Shown here piece by piece: positions 1 through 9,080 of a stretch of 64,000 nt of DNA. Every line of letters begins with the position of its first letter. The first letter of the stretch is position 1. This stretch comes from an uncultured Ilumatobacter sp. Lineage in GTDB: Bacteria > Actinomycetota > Acidimicrobiia > Acidimicrobiales > Ilumatobacteraceae. The stretch spans positions 97,457 through 161,456 of the forward strand of contig CAJQPY010000003.1 of assembly GCA_905480335.1 (NCBI GenBank), given 5' to 3'. Below the pieces are notes generated by a model that was given only the letters and a program-made list of their open reading frames with translations, searched no databases and had not been told where the DNA came from. Both the position numbers and the translations under genes were made by a program.

Positions 1-477
1 TCGTCGCGTCGATCCGACGGCTCGTGTACATCAGTTCCTTCGCGGTCGAGCGTCCGACTCGCTCCGGCAGCCGAACCGACACGCCCCAGATCGGAACGAG
101 ACCCAACTGACCGTGGGTGTCGCCGAGTCGAGCACTCACGCCACCAACGAGGATGTCGCTGGCGAGTGCGAGACCACCCGTGTAGCAGTGGCCACGAATA
201 CGCGCGGTGGTCGGGATCGAAAGCACCTCGAGCATGTTCACGGTCTCGGGTTCGAAGCGCCGGCTCGGTGCGGACTCATGGTCGGCGATTGCCGTTCGAT
301 CATGACCAATACAGAACGATCGGCCCTCGCCCGCCGAGCACAACGCATCGGACCGTTATCAGCGAGTGCATCGAGATGGGCCCGTAGCTCCACGAACACC
401 AACGGGGTAGGCGCGTTGATCTTGTCGGGTTGGTTGAGGGTAAGCATGGCGATGCCGTTGCGGTTATCGCGCAGCAC
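1..477 (-). pseudogene. enoyl-CoA hydratase/isomerase (crotonase) family, frameshifted, truncated by window start
   Basis: Minus-strand translation gives RDNRNGIAMLTLNQPDKINAPTPLVFVELRAHLDALADNG in one frame, VRCVVLGGRG in a second, and RSFCIGHDRTAIADHES...TTARIRGHCYTGGLALASDILVGGVSARLGDTHGQLGLVPIWGVSVRLPERVGRSTAKELMYTSRRIDAT in the third. Together these form one crotonase split by two frameshifts near 320-355. Confidence 0.75.
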
Positions 478-626
478 GCGTGGTGCGGGCAAGCGGTGCC
501 TCCTCGGCAAGAGCGGCGGGATGGTGCTTCTCACACCTGGCGGGCGAGGTTCCGTCTCTGCTGTCGGACTTCGTTTCGACGAACCGCGAATGGGAAGGTT
601 GGGAGGTACGCGGGCCGACCACGACA

Positions 627-1892
627 ATGACCGAAATCAACGACAACGACATCTCCCGAAAAGTTCTCAAGTGGTTCGACCACGCCTGGGACCCCGAGCT
701 GTCGCTCATCGAGTGGCGCAACCGATTGGTTGACTCGGGCTGGGCGGTCCCATCGTGGTCGTCCAACTGGTTCGGGCTCGACTTCCCGGCGTGGGTCGAT
801 CGAGTTGCGCATGCGACCATCCGCGAGGCCGGGGGGGTCACCGTCCCGCTCGGCGCCGGTTTCGGGCTCGCTGCGCCGACGATGTACGACCACGCCTCAG
901 ACGAGCTGAAGCAGAAGTACCTGCGTCGCACCCTCACCGGGGAGCTTGCGTGGTGTCAACTGTTTTCCGAGCCCGGCGCAGGCTCAGATCTCGCCGGACT
1001 GACAACCACCGCCGTGCGCGATGGCGACGAATGGATCGTCAACGGTCAAAAGGTCTGGAATACCAGCGCTGACCATGCGGACATGGGCATTCTCGTCGCC
1101 CGCACCAACTGGGGAGCGATCAAGCACGCCGGATTGTCCTTCTTCCTCATCGACATGCGCCAGGAGGCCGTCGGAGCTCGACCCATCGAGCAGATGAATT
1201 ACCGAAGTTCGTTCAACGAGGTATTCATGACCGACGCCCGAATACCGTTGGAGAACATCGTCGGGGCCGAGGGTGAGGGGTGGAAAGTCGCCCGCGGGAC
1301 TCTTGCTCACGAGCGTTCGTTCGCGACGCAACGCACTGTTCGTTTCGCACATGACGCACACGGCCGAGTTATCGACGAAGCAAAACTCGAGGCCGCCGAG
1401 TATCTAAAAACTTACGAGTGGTATCCGCAGCGAATGGGCCGAGTCGATCTCGTCGCCGAGCGCGCAGCGGCGTTGGAGGTCACCGACGATCGTTTGCTGC
1501 GCCAGGAAATGGCGGACATGTTCAGTCTCCAACTGGCGTCCGAGTGGACTGCTGGCCGGGCGAAGGCGGGCCGCGAGCTGGGTCGCCCGCCGGGCTCGGA
1601 GGGATCGATCGGCAAACTTGCGCTGTCCGAGGTGGCCCGTCGCGCTCACCGCGTCCACACACGCATCGCCGGGGCGCGAGGGCTTCTGAAGGAGTCCGAC
1701 GATCCGGTCGACAGCGTCGTCGCCGAGGTGCTCGTGTCGACGCCGGCCCAGTCGATTGCGGGCGGTACCGACGAGATTCAGCACAACATCATCGGCGAAA
1801 ACGTGCTCGGCCTCCCGCGGGAGCCCGCCGTCGACCGGGGCGAACCATTCCGCAACGTCGGTAGGGACGCTGGAAGGATAGACCCGCCATGA
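627..1892 (+). CDS. acyl-CoA dehydrogenase family protein
   Basis: ORF with CQLFSEPGAGSDLAGLTTTAVRDGDEWIVNGQKVWNTSA and GGTDEIQHNIIGENVLGLPRE motifs. Start placed at ATG 627 (MTEINDND). Confidence 0.93.
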   Translation: MTEINDNDISRKVLKWFDHAWDPELSLIEWRNRLVDSGWAVPSWSSNWFGLDFPAWVDRVAHATIREAGGVTVPLGAGFGLAAPTMYDHASDELKQKYLRRTLTGELAWCQLFSEPGAGSDLAGLTTTAVRDGDEWIVNGQKVWNTSADHADMGILVARTNWGAIKHAGLSFFLIDMRQEAVGARPIEQMNYRSSFNEVFMTDARIPLENIVGAEGEGWKVARGTLAHERSFATQRTVRFAHDAHGRVIDEAKLEAAEYLKTYEWYPQRMGRVDLVAERAAALEVTDDRLLRQEMADMFSLQLASEWTAGRAKAGRELGRPPGSEGSIGKLALSEVARRAHRVHTRIAGARGLLKESDDPVDSVVAEVLVSTPAQSIAGGTDEIQHNIIGENVLGLPREPAVDRGEPFRNVGRDAGRIDPP

Positions 1893-2665
1893 ATAGGGTT
1901 GTCTTCAAGAATGATGCAATCGTCGCCGTGGTCGGGGCGGACCACGTCGCAACGATCGAGCTGAGCAATCCGCCCAACAACTTCTTCTCGTTGGAGCAAA
2001 TCAGTGGTGTTGCCATTGCGCTCGAACTGCTCGATCAAGACGACGGGTGCCGCGCCGCCGTGCTGTGTGCGACAGGCAAGCACTTCTGCGCTGGGGCCGA
2101 CTTCTCCAAACGCGACCGTGCGTACACGACCGACGACTTGTACTCGGCGGCTGTCCGGATCTTCCGCACGAACACTCCGGTCGTCGCAGCGGTGCAAGGT
2201 GCTGCGATCGGAGGCGGGCTCGGGCTCGCACTGTCTGCCGACTTCCGCATCGCTGCGCCCGAGGCTCGCTTCAGCGCCAACTTCGCGCGACTGGGGTTCC
2301 ATCACGGATTCGGACTAAGCGTCACGCTCCCCCGCATCGTCGGTCAGCAGACGGCTGCCGAGCTGCTCTACACGGGGCGTCGAGTGAAGGGTGACGAGGC
2401 CGTCGAGCTCGGGCTTGCCGACCGTCGCGCCACGCTCGACTCGTTGCGCGCGACGGCCCACGCCTTCGCTTGCGAGATCGCCGCCTCGGCCCCACTCGCC
2501 GTCCGGTCCATTCGGTCGACACTCCGCGGTGACCTGGCCGACCGAGTCGAGGCGGCGACTGTGCACGAGGCGAGCGAGCAGGCGCGGCTCCAGCGGACCA
2601 CCGACTTTGCCGAAGGCAACGCTGCGATGGCTGAACGGCGCAGCCCGAACTTCACCGGTGACTGA
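1889..2665 (+). CDS. enoyl-CoA hydratase/isomerase family protein
   Basis: Crotonase motifs CATGKHFCAGADFSK and VQGAAIGGGLGLALSADFRIAAPEARF. ATGA overlap with the upstream gene. Confidence 0.93.
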   Translation: MNRVVFKNDAIVAVVGADHVATIELSNPPNNFFSLEQISGVAIALELLDQDDGCRAAVLCATGKHFCAGADFSKRDRAYTTDDLYSAAVRIFRTNTPVVAAVQGAAIGGGLGLALSADFRIAAPEARFSANFARLGFHHGFGLSVTLPRIVGQQTAAELLYTGRRVKGDEAVELGLADRRATLDSLRATAHAFACEIAASAPLAVRSIRSTLRGDLADRVEAATVHEASEQARLQRTTDFAEGNAAMAERRSPNFTGD

Positions 2666-2885
2666 CTGCCGACCTCAGCCCTCCCGAATCGACTTCCACA
2701 GCGCCCACCAAACCGGAATTTCGGGCGGATCCGACCCTCAAATCCAGGACCTTAGAAGGATCGTGACGGCCAGCATCACGGCTTACGCGAATTTCGAGAA
2801 GTGACGGGTGCTGGCATCAGAATCTGCCCGAGTTCAAGGCAGTGAATAAGTAATGTGGACAGCGGAGACGCGAGCAAGCGATGGG

Positions 2886-3524
2886 TCACGTGCGCAGGTC
2901 GCCCTGCCATCCGTCGAGGTGGACGACCTGGTCGTAGCCGACACGCTCAAGCGGACCGAATTTTCGGTCGGGCCATCCGAGCGGAATCATGCACCCAATG
3001 TGCACGTCCGTGGGGATGTCGAGCGTTTCGCGAATGACGGGCTCCGCGACGCCCTGGAACGTGGTGAACACGGTGCCGAGCCCTAGTGCGCGAGCGGCGA
3101 CGATCAAGTTCTGCGCAGCCGGGTAGATCGATGACCACACGAACGACTCGCGAGGAGCACCGTATGGATACACCGCCTTGCCGCACACAAAGATCAACGC
3201 AGGACACGTCGTGAGCGTCTCAATCAGGTGCGCAGTCCCGTCAAGCATCAGCCTGTGAGTTCGGTCCGGTCGGTCCATCGCAGCGACTCGGTCCCCCATT
3301 ACGGCCTGGACGGCGTCACCGATCTCCCGCTTCTTGTCCGGGTCGGTGACGACAATGAAGTCACGTCCTTGCGAGTTCCCGGGGCTCGGCGCCCAGGTTG
3401 CTGCGGTGATGACCCGTTCGATCAGTTGCTCATCGACCGGGTCAGGCTTCAGATAGCGCATCGCACGACACGTGCTCATTGCCTCAAAGACGTCCATGAC
3501 GCCCGGATCATCCATGGCGCTCAA
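2886..3524 (-). CDS. nitroreductase family protein
   Basis: MDVFEAMSTCRAMRYLKPDPVDEQLIERVITAATWAPSPGNSQGRDFIVV...GCMIPLGWPDRKFGPLER is typical of FMN nitroreductases. Confidence 0.88.
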   Translation of the reverse strand: MSAMDDPGVMDVFEAMSTCRAMRYLKPDPVDEQLIERVITAATWAPSPGNSQGRDFIVVTDPDKKREIGDAVQAVMGDRVAAMDRPDRTHRLMLDGTAHLIETLTTCPALIFVCGKAVYPYGAPRESFVWSSIYPAAQNLIVAARALGLGTVFTTFQGVAEPVIRETLDIPTDVHIGCMIPLGWPDRKFGPLERVGYDQVVHLDGWQGDLRT

Positions 3525-4294
3525 GCTGTGGATCCTCCGTCGACGACGAGGACGTGACCAGAGATGAACTCAGCAAGGCCCGACGCAAGGAACAAAGCGG
3601 CGCAGGCGATGTGGTCAGGCAGGCCGCGCAATCCCACGGGGTTTGCTGCGATGCGGGCATCAATGTCGATGCCACCTGCGCGCAGCGGCTCCATTTGGTC
3701 CTGTACCCCTGGGGTATCGATGACTCCGGGTGCGATTGCGTTGACACGGATGCCGGATCGCCCGAGTTCGTTGGCCGAGGCGCTGGTGAGCGCAATCACA
3801 GCTGCTTTTGACGCTGCGTAGGCCGAGATGTTTGCGCCACCGCCGAGTGCTGCGATCGACGCGAGGTTGATGATCGATCCACCGTTCGGCATCCGTACGG
3901 CAGCCTCCCTGGTGGCGCTGAACTGAGCCCGGACATTGATGTCAAGCATGCGGTGGACAAACTCGTCGGTCACCTGGGTAAGTGGACCGGTCGTCGGGAA
4001 GATGCCGGCGTTGTTGACGACGATGTCGAGTCCGGCATTATTGGCCGCCTGGTCCGCGGCGTTGCGGAGCTGGTCCGCTGCTGCGACGTCGCACACGACA
4101 AGCTCTGCCCCGATCCGCTCGACCTCTGGCGCCGCTGCTGGATCCAGGTCGGCAATCGTGACGATTGCACCGGCTTCGACCAGTCGGGCGGAGATCGCGG
4201 CCCCGATGCCTTTGCCTCCGCCAGTAACCAGGGCTCGTTTCCCGCGTAGGTCGATGAGGTCCCCGAGCGGGGCGTGCGTTTGCGAAGTGGCCAT
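3521..4294 (-). CDS. SDR family NAD(P)-dependent oxidoreductase
   Basis: LRGKRALVTGGGKGIGAAISARL, VVNNAGI, SAYAASKAAVIALTSASANELGRSGIRVNAIAPGVIDTP. Confidence 0.92.
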   Translation of the reverse strand: MATSQTHAPLGDLIDLRGKRALVTGGGKGIGAAISARLVEAGAIVTIADLDPAAAPEVERIGAELVVCDVAAADQLRNAADQAANNAGLDIVVNNAGIFPTTGPLTQVTDEFVHRMLDINVRAQFSATREAAVRMPNGGSIINLASIAALGGGANISAYAASKAAVIALTSASANELGRSGIRVNAIAPGVIDTPGVQDQMEPLRAGGIDIDARIAANPVGLRGLPDHIACAALFLASGLAEFISGHVLVVDGGSTA

Positions 4295-4339
4295 CTTTAA
4301 GAAACTATGCACGCGTCGACATCGTCCGACTACCGGAGT

Positions 4340-4885
4340 TCAGGCCTGCGGCGGGCGGAAAAACACTGCGAGGAGCAGGGTCGCCGATGCGGCTCCCCCG
4401 CCGGCAGCTATTGCAAGGCCGGCGTAGCCGTCGAGATCGCCAGCGATGCCCATCGCGTCATCCACCGAGATCTGCCCTGGTCCGAGCATCGCTACCGAGG
4501 TTGCGACTACTGCGAGAACCATCACGTATTCCCAACCCTGCTTGATGATGAAGAACCCGGTGGTGCGATGCGAGGTGTACCAGGCAACCGTCATCAGACC
4601 GACGAAGCCCAATGCCGCAAATGAGGTAAGGAGGCCGAGTGCCAAACACACACCTGCGAGGATCTCCCCGTTGGCCGCAAGTCGAGCATGCACGCGCCCG
4701 GGACGCATCCCGATCGAGTCGAACCACCCAGCCGTTCCGGCGAGACTCTGTGCCTTATTCCAGCCGTGCGCCACCAACGTCAACCCCAGTGCCACTCGTA
4801 CCATCAACAAGGCCACATCGGTCGCATCGGTCACGGGACCAACCTTTCGATACTGCGACCACACACCACAGTTTGCGACGTCCAT
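4340..4885 (-). CDS. DoxX family membrane protein
   Basis: VALLMVRVALGLTLVAHGWNKAQSLAGTAGWFDSIGM...ANGEILAGVCLALGLLT plus several transmembrane segments. Start uncertain. Confidence 0.8.
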   Translation of the reverse strand: MDVANCGVWSQYRKVGPVTDATDVALLMVRVALGLTLVAHGWNKAQSLAGTAGWFDSIGMRPGRVHARLAANGEILAGVCLALGLLTSFAALGFVGLMTVAWYTSHRTTGFFIIKQGWEYVMVLAVVATSVAMLGPGQISVDDAMGIAGDLDGYAGLAIAAGGGAASATLLLAVFFRPPQA

Positions 4886-5182
4886 ACCCGAGGGCTCACT
4901 AGGCTGGATGCTAGTCGGCTTGCTGCACACGGTTTCGACCGGTCCACCCTGCAGCTTGTGAATCGGGGATCCTGCATCAGCCCTGGTCCGCTCCAGCAAC
5001 AGAATCAAATTGGTGGGCGCCCGCTGCTTCACCGACCAGAGATAAACCAGGGGTTTCGTCGGTGTCGCTCATGGGGCAACTCGACTCGCCTCAAAGTCCC
5101 TAACGCTGGATCGCCTCCGGTTACTGCCCAGAATGCGTTCGTGCTGGCGATCCATAACCAGTGATCAGAACTCAAAGACCTG

Positions 5183-6346
5183 TCAGAGCAGACGCTTGGC
5201 AACTTCTTCGAGCATGACCTCGGTTGCGCCACCGCCGATTGGAAGGATTCGTGCATCTCGGGTCATTCGTTCGATCGTCGATTCACGCATGTAGCCCAAT
5301 CCGCCGTGAAATTGCAAGCAGTCGTACATCACGTCGTTGACGACTTCGCACCCCAACGCCTTTACGCCGGACATCTCGCGAACATTATCTTCGCCTTGGT
5401 CGCCGAGCCATGCGGCGTGGTACATCCCGGCCCGTACCGCGTCCACTCTGGCTTGGTTCATGGCCATGCGCTGGCGTATTGCCCCGAGATCGGAGAGTTG
5501 ACCGCCAAAGGCCGGTCGATTCCCGACGTAGTCACTGGTGAGGTCAATCGCAGCCTGCGCAGCTCCGACCCCCATCCCGACCAGCACCATCCTCTCGTTC
5601 TGGAAGTTCTTCATGGTTTCGTAGAAGCCGCGGTGCACGGTGCCAAGGACCGCCGAATCAGGAACCCAGACATCGTTGAGGACCAACTCGGCGGTATCGG
5701 AGCAACGCCAGCCGTGCTTGTCAAGCTTGTTCGCTACAGAGAATCCCTCGGTATCGGCTGGCACGATGAACATGGTGATGCCGTACTTATTGGCAGGGTC
5801 GGTCTTGGCGGCGATGATGGTCATGTCGCCGTACACAGCGTTGGTAATGAACGTTTTGGTGCCGCTGATCCGCCATCCGTCACCATCCTTCACCGCTACG
5901 GTGCGAATCCCGGCCACGTCCGATCCGGCGTCGGGCTCGCTGACACCGATCGAGAGGATCGTCTCGCCAGCCACCACGCCCGGCATCCATTGCTTGAGTT
6001 GCTCCGGAGATCCGGAATTGACCAGGTGGGGGCCGGCCATATCCGTATGCACCAGCACGGTCACGTCAAACCCGGCAAAAGTGGATTGCCCCAGCGCCTC
6101 ACTGAAAGTTGCGGAGGCGAGCATCCCCATGCCGAGCCCGCCGTGTTCCTCCGGCACGCGCAGCGCGAGCATTCCCAACTCGCCCATCTGGCGCAGGGTT
6201 TCGCGTGGCACCTTGCCCGCCGCTTCCCATGAGTCTCCGTGCGGCACAACCTCCTTCGCGACAAACTCAACGGTCTGGTCATAGATCGCCTGCAATTCAT
6301 CGGTCATGTAGATGTTGCGGTTTGGTTTCACGCTCGATTGAGACAT
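5183..6346 (-). CDS. acyl-CoA dehydrogenase
   Basis: VSEPDAGSDVAGIRTVAVKDGDGWRISGTKTFITNA and FHGGLGYMRESTIERMTRDARILPIGGGATEVMLEEVAKRL. Confidence 0.94.
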   Translation of the reverse strand: MSQSSVKPNRNIYMTDELQAIYDQTVEFVAKEVVPHGDSWEAAGKVPRETLRQMGELGMLALRVPEEHGGLGMGMLASATFSEALGQSTFAGFDVTVLVHTDMAGPHLVNSGSPEQLKQWMPGVVAGETILSIGVSEPDAGSDVAGIRTVAVKDGDGWRISGTKTFITNAVYGDMTIIAAKTDPANKYGITMFIVPADTEGFSVANKLDKHGWRCSDTAELVLNDVWVPDSAVLGTVHRGFYETMKNFQNERMVLVGMGVGAAQAAIDLTSDYVGNRPAFGGQLSDLGAIRQRMAMNQARVDAVRAGMYHAAWLGDQGEDNVREMSGVKALGCEVVNDVMYDCLQFHGGLGYMRESTIERMTRDARILPIGGGATEVMLEEVAKRLL

Positions 6347-6491
6347 CGATCTCAACCCTACAAAGAGCTTCGTCGTCGACTCCTCGACCAGGCTGGTCGC
6401 GACCCTAGGCAACCCATCGCGTACGGTTGTCTCCTGAAGGATCTGCCCGAGGGCTAACTGAACCGTCCGACGCGAGCGGCGAGACCATCTC

Positions 6492-8072
6492 ATGACCAAC
6501 CTGTATTCGACGCTTACCAATCGGTTTGCATCTCGCCTCGACGCGCCTTTTCTGCGAGTACCTGGCCAGTCGCCGTTGACCTATCGCGATATCGATCACC
6601 GTGCTGCGTGCATGGCGGGGGCGCTGAGCCGACTCGGCGTTGCGACAGGTGATCGCGTCGTAGTCCAGATCGACAAGTCGACCGACAACGTCGCGCTGTA
6701 TCTCGCTTGCCTCCGGATGGGCGCCGTTTTCCTCCCGCTGAACACGGCATACACGTCGAGCGAAGTCGCCTACTTCGTTGATGATGCCTCGCCCACTGTC
6801 GTGGTCGCACGGCCTGGAACGCTCAACGATCTCCCAACGGTCGTCGTCGCATTGGGCACCGAGGGTGACGGCTCGTTCGGCGCAGCGACTGATGCCGCCG
6901 CGCCATTTGTTGGCATTGCGGAGCGCGACCCCGACGACCTCGCTGCGATGCTTTACACATCAGGTACGACGGGGCGCTCCAAAGGCGCCATGCTCACGCA
7001 TGCGAACCTCGAGTCGAACGCGTTGGCTCTCCACGACTTTTGGGCGTTCAGGGCTGACGATGTCCTGCTACACACACTGCCGATCTTCCACGTGCACGGG
7101 CTGTTCGTTGCGCTGCACTGCGCAATGCTGTCCGGTAACGAGGTCATTTTTCTCCCGAAGTTCGAGGTCGCCCAGGTCATTGAACAACTTCCGAACGTCA
7201 CGGTGATGATGGGTGTTCCCACTCAGTACACGCGTCTCCTCGCCCAGCCCCGACCCCAAACCCAAGTTCGAATTCAGGTGGATCCTGGCGCGAACCGTCA
7301 TGATTCGCAGGGTTTTGAGGACTTGCATCAGGATCCACCGGCATTTGATGCCGGTACGTGCTCGTCAATTCGACTGTTCACCTCCGGGTCGGCGCCGATG
7401 ACTGAGGCCGTCCATACCGAGTTCACTTCGCGTACCGGCCACCAGATCCTCGAGCGCTACGGAATGACCGAAGCCGGCATGATCACGTCAAACCCATACA
7501 CCGGGGACCGCGTGCCCGGCACCGTCGGGTTCGCTCTCCCCGGTGTCGAGTTGCGGGTCTGCGACGGCGACGGCCTCTCGGTTCCGACGGGCGCGACCGG
7601 TGTGGTCGAGATCCGCTCCCCCGGGCTTTTCGCTGGCTACTGGCAAATGCCGGAGAGAACAACTGCGGAGCACCGCTGTGACGGCTGGTTCATTACGGGT
7701 GATGTCGGATCCGTTGACGCCCAGGGTCGACTCACGCTCGAAGGCCGCTCGAGCGACATGATCATCAGCGGTGGTTACAACATCTATCCCAAGGAAGTCG
7801 AAATGGTTCTTGATGATCTTCCGGGTGTTCTGGAGACCGGCGTTATCGGTGTCCCGCATCCCGACTTAGGTGAGGCCGTTGTTGCGGTGGTCGTGCGTGA
7901 CGGCACCACCGACATTACTAACGACGAGCTTGCGGCATCGCTCGACGGAGTGCTCGCCCGCTTCAAGCACCCCAAGCGCTACATCTCGGCCGAGGCACTT
8001 CCCCGCAACGCAATGTCAAAGGTGCAAAAGGCGGCCCTGCGCACCGACTACTCGGACCTCTTCACCACCTGA
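6492..8072 (+). CDS. AMP-dependent acyl-CoA synthetase/ligase (malonyl-CoA synthetase-like)
   Basis: AMLYTSGTTGRSKGAMLTHANLESNA, GYGMT-type motif ERYGMTEAGMITSNPY, GWFITGDVG, SDMIISGGYNIYPKEVE. Contains an atypical ~30-aa segment (see 7251-7340). Confidence 0.93.
   Translation: MTNLYSTLTNRFASRLDAPFLRVPGQSPLTYRDIDHRAACMAGALSRLGVATGDRVVVQIDKSTDNVALYLACLRMGAVFLPLNTAYTSSEVAYFVDDASPTVVVARPGTLNDLPTVVVALGTEGDGSFGAATDAAAPFVGIAERDPDDLAAMLYTSGTTGRSKGAMLTHANLESNALALHDFWAFRADDVLLHTLPIFHVHGLFVALHCAMLSGNEVIFLPKFEVAQVIEQLPNVTVMMGVPTQYTRLLAQPRPQTQVRIQVDPGANRHDSQGFEDLHQDPPAFDAGTCSSIRLFTSGSAPMTEAVHTEFTSRTGHQILERYGMTEAGMITSNPYTGDRVPGTVGFALPGVELRVCDGDGLSVPTGATGVVEIRSPGLFAGYWQMPERTTAEHRCDGWFITGDVGSVDAQGRLTLEGRSSDMIISGGYNIYPKEVEMVLDDLPGVLETGVIGVPHPDLGEAVVAVVVRDGTTDITNDELAASLDGVLARFKHPKRYISAEALPRNAMSKVQKAALRTDYSDLFTT
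7251..7340. repeat. 90-bp in-frame insertion with 11-bp internal inverted repeats (candidate palindromic mini-element)
   Basis: GGTGGATCCTG (7277-7287) and CAGGATCCACC (7329-7339) are perfect inverted repeats. The encoded RPQTQVRIQVDPGANRHDSQGFEDLHQDPP interrupts VPTQYTRLLAQP|AFDAGTCSSIRLFTSGSAPM. Confidence 0.55.
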
Positions 8073-8223
8073 GAGCGAGCAGTCGGCTTCCGAACGCTCA
8101 GCAAGGTCAGGAAGCCCGGCTTGCCCACCGAAATCCCTTCGATCTAAGGATGACCATGACGACCGTTGAGTATCCTGTGATCTGTTCGTAATTTTCGCCA
8201 AGGGGCCCGGGGGCGCCATCTCG

Positions 8224-8592
8224 TCAGGCGACGCGCCGCAGTTGGCGCGAGACCACGTTGAGCACCTTCTTGCGTGCAACGCGCTTGTCCACAAGCTTCT
8301 TGCGTGCCCGACGGTCGCCAGTGACGCGTTCGCGCAGCAGCCGACGATCACTCTTGCTCCGCAGCTTGCAGTACACATCGGGCGCGCTGTTGTCCAGATC
8401 TGTGACGACGACAGGGCCGTTGCACAATCCGACGCACTTCAACTCGATGACATCACAGTCGACCGCCAGCATCTTGCGGACTTTCGCGAACTCACACCGT
8501 TGTCGGCAGTCCTTACCGACGCAAAGCGCCACCGACGGTCGCTCGCTCAGGTCGCCCTCCGCAGCAACCGGGAGGCATCGTTGATCAGCCAA
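8224..8592 (-). CDS. thioredoxin-like [2Fe-2S] ferredoxin domain protein
   Basis: ALCVGKDCRQRCEFAKVRKMLAVDCDVIELKCVGLCNGPVVVTD has the Cys pattern of thioredoxin-like 2Fe-2S domains. Basic C-terminus. Confidence 0.7.
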   Translation of the reverse strand: MADQRCLPVAAEGDLSERPSVALCVGKDCRQRCEFAKVRKMLAVDCDVIELKCVGLCNGPVVVTDLDNSAPDVYCKLRSKSDRRLLRERVTGDRRARKKLVDKRVARKKVLNVVSRQLRRVA

Positions 8593-9028
8593 TGGTGTAA
8601 TCCCGCAGCAGCTTGTTCATTTCAATGACATGCAGCTCTTCGGCGCCGATTTGGCCGCGGGCGTACTCTTCGAGGTAGACCGAGTTGTTCTCAGCGAGCC
8701 CAAGGAGCTTGCGGTAAAGGTCGAGCGCACGTCGCTCGTGAGCCACTGACTCGTTGAGGATTGCTTCGACCGAATGGTCGTGCGTCTCCTCGATTGCACC
8801 GATCCCTTGGGTCGGGTGACCTCCGAGCCCGGTCAAAATCTCACCGGCTTGTCGGGCGTGCACCAGTGACTCATCGGCCTGTTCTTGCATGAACGCGACC
8901 AGCGGTAAACGGTTCGGTCCAGTGATCACGAGGGAGTAGTGCGTGTAGCGGATGACCCCAGCGAGCTCAGCCAACATGATGTCGTTAAGGACTGGGTTGA
9001 CTTCGCTGGTATCGATAAACGATTCCAC
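8585..9028 (-). CDS. bacterioferritin / ferritin-like protein
   Basis: LNDIMLAELAGVIRYTHYSLVITGPNRLPLVAFMQEQADESLVHARQAGEILTGLGGHP...AHERRALDLYRKLL...EEYARGQIGAEELHVIEM. GTG start assumed. Confidence 0.85.
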   Translation of the reverse strand: MESFIDTSEVNPVLNDIMLAELAGVIRYTHYSLVITGPNRLPLVAFMQEQADESLVHARQAGEILTGLGGHPTQGIGAIEETHDHSVEAILNESVAHERRALDLYRKLLGLAENNSVYLEEYARGQIGAEELHVIEMNKLLRDYTIG

Positions 9029-9080
9029 AGATCTTGCTCTCTTTCGCTGCTTTTCAGGTTCTTGTGGCGGCAGGTATTGC

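Noticed and set aside
5306-6232. 308-aa plus-strand ORF opposite acyl-CoA dehydrogenase
   Set aside because: Antisense artefact. The minus strand encodes a complete, motif-rich acyl-CoA dehydrogenase.
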